DNA of 64,000 nt from Amycolatopsis roodepoortensis (GTDB lineage: Bacteria > Actinomycetota > Actinomycetes > Mycobacteriales > Pseudonocardiaceae): assembly GCF_014873915.1 (NCBI RefSeq), contig NZ_JADBEJ010000005.1, positions 2,542,001-2,606,000 of the forward strand, given 5' to 3'. The translations under genes were made by a program, and so were the position numbers. Under the pieces are notes generated by a model. The model did no database searches. It was not told the DNA's origin and worked only from the letters and a program-made list of their open reading frames with translations. Positions 25,952-32,846 of the stretch are shown in pieces. How positions within the stretch are numbered: position 1 is the stretch's first letter; each line of letters opens with the position of its first letter.

Positions 25952-26965
25952 ATGCGTATCGCCACCCCGGACGCCGCCGCCGAAGCCGCCGCGCGCGCCA
26001 GACTGGACGGCCTCGTCAAACCGCTGGGTTCACTCGGACGGCTCGAAGACCTGGCCGCCTGGCTCAGCGCCGCGCACGGCGTCGTCCCGCCGCGGCCGCT
26101 CGACGACGTCCGTGTGGTCGTCTTCGCCGGGGACCACGGGGTTTCCGGGATGTCGGCGTATCCGCGCGAGATCACCGCGGCGATGGTGCGGGTGTTCCTG
26201 GCCGGGAAGAGCGGCGTCAGCGTGCTGGCCGGGCTGGCCGGGGCGAAGGTGCGGGTGCTCGACATCGCGGTGGACTGGGACGGCGCGGACGTGCCCGCCG
26301 AGGTCACCGCGCACAAGGTCCGGCGGGGTTCGGGTTCGATCGACGTCGAGGACGCGCTCGCCGAGGGCGAGGCGCGGACGGCGTTCGAGCACGGGCTGGC
26401 GATCGCGGACGAGGAGATCGACGGCGGTGCGGATCTGCTGATCCCCGGTGACATGGGGATCGGCAACACGACGATCTGCGCGGCCGTGGTCGCCTCGCTG
26501 CTCGGCCTCTTCCCGGAGGACGTCGTCGGCACGGGCACCGGGATCGACGAGGACACGCGGGCACGGAAGCTCGCGGTCGTCGAGGCCGCTTTGGTCAGGT
26601 CCGGTGCGGTGAAGGACCCCTTCACGTTGCTGACAGAGCTCGGCAGCGCTTGTCTCGCCGCGACGGCGGGCTTTCTCGTGCAGGCCGCGGTCCGCGGGGT
26701 TCCGGTGCTGCTCGACGGCGTCTTCTCCGGGGCCGCCGCGCTCGTCGCGCGTGAAATCGCGCCGGGGGCCGAACAGTGGTGGCTGGCCGGGCATCGGTCG
26801 ACCGAGCCGTCGCAGGCCTTCGCGTTGAAGGCGCTCGGGCTGGAGCCGATCCTCGACCTCGGGCTGCGGCTCGGCGAGGGCAGCGGCGCCGTGCAGGCGG
26901 TGCCGACGCTGAGGGCGGCGCGGGCGATCCTCGCGGACATGGGCCTGCTGGCGGATCTGGCTTGA
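25952..26965 (+). CDS. cobT: Nicotinate-nucleotide:dimethylbenzimidazole phosphoribosyltransferase (CobT)
   Basis: This 337-residue enzyme makes alpha-ribazole phosphate for the lower ligand. Motifs are LGSLGRLEDLA near the N-terminus, FAGDHGVSGMSAYP, then GDMGIGNTTICAA and, near the C-terminus, LGEGSGAV with the catalytic Glu. Length is normal. The gene sits between cobU and cobS in the order cobU-cobT-cobS. It should act on dimethylbenzimidazole made elsewhere, since no bluB is present here. Its stop overlaps the TTG start proposed for cobS. Confidence 0.96.
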   Translation: MRIATPDAAAEAAARARLDGLVKPLGSLGRLEDLAAWLSAAHGVVPPRPLDDVRVVVFAGDHGVSGMSAYPREITAAMVRVFLAGKSGVSVLAGLAGAKVRVLDIAVDWDGADVPAEVTAHKVRRGSGSIDVEDALAEGEARTAFEHGLAIADEEIDGGADLLIPGDMGIGNTTICAAVVASLLGLFPEDVVGTGTGIDEDTRARKLAVVEAALVRSGAVKDPFTLLTELGSACLAATAGFLVQAAVRGVPVLLDGVFSGAAALVAREIAPGAEQWWLAGHRSTEPSQAFALKALGLEPILDLGLRLGEGSGAVQAVPTLRAARAILADMGLLADLA

Positions 26966-27708
26966 TCGCCGACGCGCTGAAGATGGCCGTCGGCACCCTG
27001 ACCACCGTCCGGGTGCCGGCGCCAGGGGTGATCGACCGGCAGGTGGCGGGCGGCGCGATGGTGCTCGCCCCGCTGGCCGTCGTGCCGCTCGCGGCCGTCG
27101 CCTCGCTGATCGTCTTCCTTGGTGAGTCGATCGGCCTGCCCGCGTTCGCGTCGGCGGCGCTCGCGCTGGGCGCGGTGGCCCTGGGCAGCCGCGGGCTCCA
27201 TCTGGACGGACTCGCCGACACGGCGGACGGGCTCGGTGCTTCGTACGACCGCGCGCGGGCGCTGGAGGTCATGCGCCGAGGGGATTCCGGGCCGACCGGG
27301 ATCGCGACCCTGGTGCTGGTGCTGCTGGTGCAGGCCGGCGCGCTGGCCGGGGCGATCTCGGCCGGGCACGGGATCGTGGCGGCCGCGGTGGCGGTCGTCG
27401 CCGGACGCGGGGTGCTCTCGCTGTGCTGCGCGCGTGGTGTCCCCTCGGCCCGGGGAGAAGGGCTGGGCGCGACCGTCGCCGGTTCGGTCCCGGTGTGGGC
27501 GGCGACGGTGGTGTTCGCCGTGCTCGCGGGCGCGGCGGCGCTGGTACTCCCGTGGTGGCAAGGGCTCGCCGCCGTGGCGCTGGGGTATCTGGCCGCGGCG
27601 GCGTTGCTGGCGCGGTGTGTTCAGCGGCTGGGCGGGGTCACCGGGGATGTGCTCGGAGGCTGCGTCGAGGTCGCCGTCGCGGGGGTCTTGCTGGCCTTGT
27701 CGTTCTGA
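26962..27708 (+). CDS. cobS: Adenosylcobinamide-GDP ribazoletransferase (cobalamin synthase, CobS)
   Basis: This 248-residue membrane enzyme joins adenosylcobinamide-GDP and alpha-ribazole. Motifs are ALKMAVGTLTTVRVPAPG at the start, GLHLDGLADTADGLGA with conserved acidic residues, and VMRRGDSGPTGI. About six hydrophobic spans follow. The TTG at 26962 overlaps the cobT stop (TTGA) and gives the usual N-terminal length; the alternative ATG at 26983 would cut into the first conserved helix. A family B hairpin follows, facing a convergent gene. Confidence 0.93.
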   Translation: MIADALKMAVGTLTTVRVPAPGVIDRQVAGGAMVLAPLAVVPLAAVASLIVFLGESIGLPAFASAALALGAVALGSRGLHLDGLADTADGLGASYDRARALEVMRRGDSGPTGIATLVLVLLVQAGALAGAISAGHGIVAAAVAVVAGRGVLSLCCARGVPSARGEGLGATVAGSVPVWAATVVFAVLAGAAALVLPWWQGLAAVALGYLAAAALLARCVQRLGGVTGDVLGGCVEVAVAGVLLALSF

Positions 27709-27730
27709 GGCTTGGGGGCTTCACAGGACT

Positions 27731-27769
27731 GTGTGGATTTCGGGTCATCCAACGCACTAAAACCCACAC
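27731..27769. repeat. Hairpin repeat with conserved loop (family B, copy 2)
   Basis: GTGTGGATTT at 27731-27740 and AAACCCACAC at 27760-27769 flank a 19-base loop that contains GGTCATCCAACGC, as in the copy at 22845-22883. The stem has one mismatch. It lies between cobS and a convergent membrane-protein gene. Confidence 0.8.
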
Positions 27770-27844
27770 AGCGAGGGACGCGGTCCAGCGGAACGAGGCC
27801 GTCCGACACCGCGCTCGAACACGACACCTTTGGGCTACCCGCCC

Positions 27845-28489
27845 CTAATCGCCCTTACCACTCACGATCCCCGCCGCCAGTTTCTCGTCGATTTCCGGCA
27901 GCCAGAAGCACAGTTCGAAGGTCTTCATCCCGGCCCAGAGTCCGAGCTTCCGGCCCTGCGAAACCAAAGTGAGCGACGAGAACAGCAGCAGCACCGCGAC
28001 GACGGCGGCGACGAACGGGTGTTTGCCCGCGAAGATCTCGACGATCGCGGCGATGGCGCCGAACAACAGTGGCGGCGCGCAGTTGCGCACCATGAGCCCG
28101 GACGCGCGCAGCCGCGTGACGTCGGCCGCGACCTCCTTGTCGTGCAGTTGCAGCGCGCACAGCAGGAGATGCGGGTTCTCCTTCAGGAAGGGGCGGTCTT
28201 TCGCGGCGGGCATCCGGCGGACGAAATCCTGGGCCGCGTCCCGGTTCCGCCTTCGCGGCACGATCCGCTCCAGCGCTTCCCCGAGCGGATAGGCCAGATA
28301 GCCCAGCAGGAAGCTCAGCACCACGATCACGACCACCAGCACCACGGTGGGCACGCCACCGACGCTCGCCGCGGTCAGGATGTGGAGTTTCGCCCCGAGG
28401 TAGCCGAAGAACGCGACGTACAGCGCGCCGGGGATGGTGTAGGCGAAGAGATCGAAGACGCCGATCACGAAGTTCACCGGTCCATCCAA
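27845..28489 (-). CDS. Membrane protein of unknown function, four predicted spans
   Basis: This 214-residue protein has hydrophobic helices at about residues 8-32, 44-70, 135-152 and 156-172. A basic, cytoplasmic-looking middle loop carries ERIVPRRRNRDAAQDFVRRMPAAKDRP. The first helix FDLFAYTIPGALYVAFFGYL and the C-terminal FELCFWLPEID are distinctive, but I do not recognise the family. No signal peptide cleavage site is evident. Its stop codon lies at the edge of a short repeat (CCTTACCACTCACGA in plus orientation), and it converges on cobS, with no obvious functional partner. Confidence 0.75.
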   Translation of the reverse strand: MDGPVNFVIGVFDLFAYTIPGALYVAFFGYLGAKLHILTAASVGGVPTVVLVVVIVVLSFLLGYLAYPLGEALERIVPRRRNRDAAQDFVRRMPAAKDRPFLKENPHLLLCALQLHDKEVAADVTRLRASGLMVRNCAPPLLFGAIAAIVEIFAGKHPFVAAVVAVLLLFSSLTLVSQGRKLGLWAGMKTFELCFWLPEIDEKLAAGIVSGKGD

Positions 28490-28508
28490 CCATTTCGGGC
28501 GCCGGAAT

Positions 28509-28609
28509 GGTCGTGAGCGAGGAAGCCGGTTCCAGTTGAGGGCGGGGTCGCCAGGGCCCGGCTGGTCGTGAGTGGCAAAGACGGTTCCAACCGTCCTTAC
28601 CGCTCACGA
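28509..28609. repeat. TCGTGAGTGG-type inverted repeat cluster (family E)
   Basis: GTGAGTGGCAAAGACGGTT (28568-28586) is complementary to 28589-28607 at 16 of 19 positions. A degenerate copy of the left arm lies at 28509-28536 and an isolated right-arm-like unit at about 27853-27868. The cluster overlaps the 3' end of the MerR gene and supplies its last codons. Confidence 0.6.
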
Positions 28610-28989
28610 GCCAGTGCTTCGGCCACCTCGTCGGCGTGCGGGACGGTCGCGGCGATGATGCCGTCCAGCACCTTCCGCGTCGCCGTCATCTCGTCGATCG
28701 CCGTAGTGATCCGGTCCCGCTCCCGGTACAGCTCGGGCAGCAGATCGACGCAGGCGGGCGCCAGGCCGTCCCCCAGATCGACCATGCACGGCAGCACCTC
28801 GGCGATGGTCGCGGTGCCCAGCCCCGCGGACAGCAGGGTGCGGATGTTGCGCACCCGCGCGACATCCGCTTCCGAATATTCGCGGTACCCACTCGGCCTT
28901 CGCACCGGGTGCAGAAGGCCCTGTTCCTCGTAGTAGCGGAGCAACCGCTCCCGCACGCCGGTCCGCCGCACCAGTTCGCCGATCCGCAT
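28597..28989 (-). CDS. MerR family transcriptional regulator
   Basis: This 130-residue regulator has an N-terminal MerR winged HTH (MRIGELVRRTGVRERLLRYYEEQGLL, then PSGYREYSEADVARVRNI) and a dimerisation coiled coil (about residues 78-115, ELYRERDRITTAIDEMTATRKVLDGI). It has one Cys pair (CMVDLGDGLAPAC, residues 68-80), possibly redox- or metal-responsive. The effector region is short. It is divergent from an imine-reductase-like gene whose promoter has a palindrome in a long spacer, the usual MerR arrangement, so it probably activates that gene. Confidence 0.92.
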   Translation of the reverse strand: MRIGELVRRTGVRERLLRYYEEQGLLHPVRRPSGYREYSEADVARVRNIRTLLSAGLGTATIAEVLPCMVDLGDGLAPACVDLLPELYRERDRITTAIDEMTATRKVLDGIIAATVPHADEVAEALARER

Positions 28990-29014
28990 GAGACAACCAA
29001 TACACGATCAGGAG

Positions 29015-29044
29015 TTGACTCTCACATCGATGAGAGACTTTAGC
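29015..29044 (+). promoter_or_regulatory. MerR-type promoter with palindrome in the spacer
   Basis: A -35 TTGACT lies at 29015-29020 and a weak -10-like TTTAGC at 29039-29044 or TTAGCC one base later, giving an 18-19 base spacer. CTCTCA (29019-29024) and TGAGAG (29031-29036) form a perfect inverted repeat in the spacer. The downstream ATG at 29053 is so near that the transcript may be leaderless. Confidence 0.6.
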
Positions 29045-29052
29045 CTTGCCCC

Positions 29053-29925
29053 ATGACCGATCAGAACCTCCCGGTGACCGTCGTCGGACTCGGCCCGATG
29101 GGCGCCGCGCTCGCCGCCACCCTGCTCGACCGCGGTCACGACGTGACGGTGTGGAACCGTTCCCCCGGCAAGGACGGCCCGTTGGTGGCGAAAGGCGCCC
29201 GGCGGGCGGACGACATCGTGGACGCGGTGTCCGCGAGCCGTCTGGTCGTGGTCTGCCTCGCCGACTACGACGCGCTGTACTCCGCGCTCGGCCCCGCTCG
29301 GGAAGCGTTGCGAGGCCGCGTATTGGTGAATTTGAATTCCGGCACGCCGAAGGAGGCGAACGAGGCCCTCCGATGGGCCGAACAGCACGGAACGGGCTAT
29401 CTCGACGGCGCCATCATGGTTCCCCCCGCGATGGTCGGCCACCCCGGCTCGGTCTTCCTCTACAGCGGTTCCGCCGAGGTTTTCGAGGAATACAAGGGAA
29501 CCTTGGCCGATCTGGGCGATCCGGTCCATCTCGGCGCGGAACCCGGCCTGGCCGTGCTGTACAACACCGCGCTGCTGAGCATGATGTACTCGTCGATGAA
29601 CGGATTCCTGCACGCCGCCGCGCTCGTCGGCAGTGCCGGGGTCCCGGCGGCCGAGTTCACGAAGCTCGCCGTCGGCTGGTTCCTGCCCTCGGTGATCGGA
29701 GAGATCATCAAGGCCGAGGCGCCCACCATCGACGATGGCGTGTACCCCGGTGAGGCCGGTTCGCTGGAAATGAACGTCACGACGCTGAAGCACATCATCG
29801 AGACCAGTCAGGAGAAGGGCGTCGACACCGAGATCCCGGTCCGGAACAAGGAACTTCTGGACCGGGCCGTCGCCGCCGGCTTCGGCAAGAGCGGCTATTG
29901 CTCGGTGATCGAGCTGTGGAGGTGA
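29053..29925 (+). CDS. Imine reductase-like NADP-dependent oxidoreductase (beta-hydroxyacid dehydrogenase superfamily)
   Basis: This 290-residue enzyme starts with the Rossmann motif VVGLGPMGAALAATLLDRGHDVTVWNRSPGK; the Arg and Ser after the second strand favour NADPH. The C-terminal helical domain contains the dimerising segment YNTALLSMMYSSMNGFLHAAAL, matching the interdomain helix of imine reductases better than 3-hydroxyisobutyrate dehydrogenases, whose catalytic Lys motif is absent. It would reduce cyclic imines or related C=N substrates. It is controlled by a divergent MerR gene, and its 3' end overlaps the convergent cobC by 31 bases. Confidence 0.85.
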   Translation: MTDQNLPVTVVGLGPMGAALAATLLDRGHDVTVWNRSPGKDGPLVAKGARRADDIVDAVSASRLVVVCLADYDALYSALGPAREALRGRVLVNLNSGTPKEANEALRWAEQHGTGYLDGAIMVPPAMVGHPGSVFLYSGSAEVFEEYKGTLADLGDPVHLGAEPGLAVLYNTALLSMMYSSMNGFLHAAALVGSAGVPAAEFTKLAVGWFLPSVIGEIIKAEAPTIDDGVYPGEAGSLEMNVTTLKHIIETSQEKGVDTEIPVRNKELLDRAVAAGFGKSGYCSVIELWR

Positions 29926-30911
29926 GCCAGGAACGCGTCCACCGTCTCCCGGTCCCGCACCGCGATCCGCAGGTACCGCGCGTCCAGTCCCGGGAAGGTG
30001 TCGCCACGCCGGACGGCGAATCCGCGCCCCCGCAGCCTCTCCCGGACACCGTCGGCGCCAGGCAGCCGCACGAGCACGAAAGGCCCCCGGGGCTCTCCCA
30101 GCACCTCGACACCCATAGCGGTCAGGCCCGACACCAGATACTCCCGATCCGCCTCCGCCGCCACCGCCAGCTTTTCGGCTTCCTCCAGCGCCGCCGGGCG
30201 GCAGCACGCCACCACGGCGACGGCGGCGAGCGACGACACCGACCACGGGGGCTGGACCGCGCGCAGACTGTCCACAACGGACTCGTCCGCCAGCACATAC
30301 CCCGCACGCAGGCCGGCGATCCCCCAGGTCTTCGTCAGGCTGCGGAGCACGACGAAACCGGGTTGTCCCGCAACGCTTTCGGTCTCGCCGGGGACGGCGT
30401 CGAGGAAGGCCTCGTCGACGACCACCAACCTGCCGGGGCGCCCGAGCGCGAGCAGATCCGCGGCCGGGTGCAGCACGGACGTCGGGTTCGTGGGGTTCCC
30501 GACGAAGACCAGATCGGCTTCTTCCGGAACTTCGCCCAGCTGGAAGCCGTCGTCGGGAGACAACACCACCCGGTGCACGGCGTGGCCGGCTGCGCGCAGA
30601 GCGGCTTCCGGTTCGGTGAACTGCGGATGCACGACGACGGCGTGCGACGGCCGCAAAGCCGTGGCCAGCAACGTGAAGGCCTCGGCCGCGCCGGAAGTCA
30701 CCAGGACTTGGGACTCCGGCAGCGAATGCCGGGAAGCGACCGCGGCCGTGGCGGCGGTGACGTCCGGATAGGCGGCCAGATCGTCGAGGGCCGCCACCAG
30801 TTCGGCGCGCAGCCAAGCGGGCGGCGCCGGAAGGCGGACGTTGACCGCCAGATCGACGAGACCTTCGCCGACCTCGCGATCACCGTGGTGCCAGAGGTCG
30901 TAGTCAGCCAT
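29895..30911 (-). CDS. cobC: PLP-dependent aminotransferase-fold enzyme of cobalamin synthesis (CobC, Rv2231c-like)
   Basis: This 338-residue fold type I PLP protein resembles histidinol-phosphate aminotransferase. PLP-binding features are SGAAEAF, the NPTNPT substrate loop, DEAFLD and the Schiff-base Lys in SLTKTWGIAGLRAGY. In B12 clusters this family (CobC/CobD of enterics) decarboxylates threonine phosphate to make aminopropanol phosphate. Its ATG overlaps the cobB stop by 8 bases, so it ends the operon chelatase-cobO-cobB-cobC. Histidinol-phosphate transamination is the alternative but does not fit the context. Confidence 0.88.
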   Translation of the reverse strand: MADYDLWHHGDREVGEGLVDLAVNVRLPAPPAWLRAELVAALDDLAAYPDVTAATAAVASRHSLPESQVLVTSGAAEAFTLLATALRPSHAVVVHPQFTEPEAALRAAGHAVHRVVLSPDDGFQLGEVPEEADLVFVGNPTNPTSVLHPAADLLALGRPGRLVVVDEAFLDAVPGETESVAGQPGFVVLRSLTKTWGIAGLRAGYVLADESVVDSLRAVQPPWSVSSLAAVAVVACCRPAALEEAEKLAVAAEADREYLVSGLTAMGVEVLGEPRGPFVLVRLPGADGVRERLRGRGFAVRRGDTFPGLDARYLRIAVRDRETVDAFLAHLHSSITEQ

Positions 30912-32238
30912 GGGCGCGCACCGCGGCGGCGAACCGTTCGGCGAGTTCGGGGTAGCCCGCCCAGTGGACGTGCAGGTACGACGCGTGCAGCGACGCCGAC
31001 GCGAAGCCGTCGGGAGTGCGATCCCAGCCCCAGGCCGGGGTCGCGCCGCTGCCGGGTTCGATGATCGTGCGGTGGAACTCGTGCCCGGTGACGCGTTGGC
31101 CCGCGACGGCGAGCACGCTGTCTGCGGGCGCGAAAGCCTTGCGATAGCCGAGTTTCCCGCGTTTCGTCATGGTGGCCGAGGCGTCGAGGACGCCGGTCAT
31201 CGGTGTCCCGTCGATGTCCTGGCACAGGTACAGCAGCCCGGCGCATTCCGCCACGACGGGCATTCCGTCACCGACGGCCCGCGCCACCGCGGTCCGCAGC
31301 GGGACGTTCGCCGACAGTTCCTCGGCGTGCACCTCGGGAAAGCCGCCACCGAAGTAAAGTCCGGCACAGCTTTCGGGAAGTTCCTTGTCCTGCAACGGAT
31401 CCACATCGACGACGTCGACACCCGCGGCGGCGAGCAGCTCGACGGCCTCGGTGTAGCGGAAGGTGAACGCGGGACCGGCCGCCGCGGCGACCACCGTACG
31501 GCGCCCGTCATACGAGAACGGAGGCCGCCAAGCCTCCCCCGAAAGCCTCGAAGCCGATCGCGCGACCTGCACGATCGCGCCGAGGTCCACGCCCTCGCTG
31601 ATCCACGCGGCCAGCTCCGGCAACAGCCGCGCCGACTCGCTCGCCCGCTCCGCCGCCGGGACCAGGCCGAGGTGACGGCTGGGCGCGTGGATCTCTTCGT
31701 TGCGGTACAACGTTCCCAGCAGCGGGACGCCGGTCGCCTCCAGCGCGGTCACGATCTCGTCCGCGTGCCGCTGAGAGCCCAGCTTGTTCAGGATGACCCC
31801 GGCCAGCCGGACACGCGTGTCGTACTGCGCGAACCCCAGCACGGTCGCGGCGACACTGCGGGACGCGGCCGAGGCGTCCACGACCAGCACCACGGGCGCG
31901 TCCAGCAGCCGCGCGACATGCGCCGTCGACGCGTACCCCTCGGTGCCGAGCGCCCCGTCGAACAGGCCCATCACGCCTTCGATGACCGCGATGTCGGCAC
32001 CGGCGGAACCGTGCCGCAGCAACGGGATCAGCCGATCCTCACCCTGGAGGAACGGGTCGAGGTTGCGCGGCGGCCGTCCGGTGGCGAGGGAGTGGTAGCT
32101 CGGGTCGATGAAGTCGGGCCCGACCTTGTGCCCGGACACCTTCAGCCCCCGCGCGCGCAACGCCGCCATCAGGCCCGCGGCGATCGTGGTCTTGCCGTGC
32201 CCGGAACCGGGCGCGGCGATGACCACACGGTTCACCAT
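30904..32238 (-). CDS. cobB: Hydrogenobyrinic/cobyrinic acid a,c-diamide synthase (CobB)
   Basis: This 444-residue glutamine amidotransferase amidates side chains a and c. It has P-loop APGSGHGKTTIAAGLM, the motifs KVGPDFIDPSYH and EGVMGLFDG, and a C-terminal glutaminase-like domain with the Cys in VAECAGLLYL and His in TGHEFHRTIIEP. The true start is the ATG at 32238 (MVNRVVIAAPG), which overlaps the cobO stop; upstream in-frame sequence belongs to the cobO shadow. In an aerobic-type set, hydrogenobyrinic acid would be the substrate. Confidence 0.96.
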   Translation of the reverse strand: MVNRVVIAAPGSGHGKTTIAAGLMAALRARGLKVSGHKVGPDFIDPSYHSLATGRPPRNLDPFLQGEDRLIPLLRHGSAGADIAVIEGVMGLFDGALGTEGYASTAHVARLLDAPVVLVVDASAASRSVAATVLGFAQYDTRVRLAGVILNKLGSQRHADEIVTALEATGVPLLGTLYRNEEIHAPSRHLGLVPAAERASESARLLPELAAWISEGVDLGAIVQVARSASRLSGEAWRPPFSYDGRRTVVAAAAGPAFTFRYTEAVELLAAAGVDVVDVDPLQDKELPESCAGLYFGGGFPEVHAEELSANVPLRTAVARAVGDGMPVVAECAGLLYLCQDIDGTPMTGVLDASATMTKRGKLGYRKAFAPADSVLAVAGQRVTGHEFHRTIIEPGSGATPAWGWDRTPDGFASASLHASYLHVHWAGYPELAERFAAAVRAHG

Positions 32239-32846
32239 TCGATGCCTCGCTGGCCCTTTTGCCCGGCGTCCATCGGATGCTTGACCTTCGTCATCTCGGT
32301 GACCAGGTCCGCCGCCTCGATCAGCTCCGGCGGCGCGTACCGGCCGGTGATCACCACGTGCTGGTGACCGGGGCGCTCCGTCAGCGTCGAGACGACGTCG
32401 TCCACTTCGAGCCAGCCCCATTTGAGCAGGTAGCTGAACTCGTCGAGGACGTAGAAGTCGTGGGTCTCGGCGGCGAGACGGCGTTTGATCTCGGCCCAGC
32501 CCTCGCGGGCGTTCTCGGCGTGGTCCTCCTCGGAACCGGACTTGCGCGCCCAGCTCCAGCCTTCGCCCATCTTGTGCCACTCGACCGCGCCGCCCTGCCC
32601 GGTGTCGTCGTGCAGCTTGCCGAGGGCACGGAACGCGGCCTCCTCGCCGACGCGCCACTTCGCCGACTTGACGAACTGGAACACGCCGATCGACCAGCCC
32701 TGGTTCCACGCGCGCAGCGCCATCCCGAACGCGGCCGTGGACTTGCCCTTCATCTCGCCGGTGTGCACGGCGAGCAGCGGGCGATTGCGACGCTGACGGG
32801 TGGTGAGCCCGTCGTTCGGCACCGTCTCCGGTTTGCCCTGTGGCAT
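32232..32846 (-). CDS. cobO: Cob(I)yrinic acid a,c-diamide adenosyltransferase (CobO)
   Basis: This 204-residue enzyme transfers the adenosyl group of ATP to reduced corrinoid cobalt. It has the CobO P-loop variant HTGEMKGKSTAAFGMALRA, then IGVFQFVKSAKWRVGE, the acidic VLDEFSYLLKWGW and HVVITGRYAPPELIEAADLVTEM. Length is typical of CobO/BtuR. Its ATG shares a base with the chelatase stop (TAATG), and its own stop overlaps cobB, so the operon is tightly coupled. Confidence 0.96.
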   Translation of the reverse strand: MPQGKPETVPNDGLTTRQRRNRPLLAVHTGEMKGKSTAAFGMALRAWNQGWSIGVFQFVKSAKWRVGEEAAFRALGKLHDDTGQGGAVEWHKMGEGWSWARKSGSEEDHAENAREGWAEIKRRLAAETHDFYVLDEFSYLLKWGWLEVDDVVSTLTERPGHQHVVITGRYAPPELIEAADLVTEMTKVKHPMDAGQKGQRGIEW

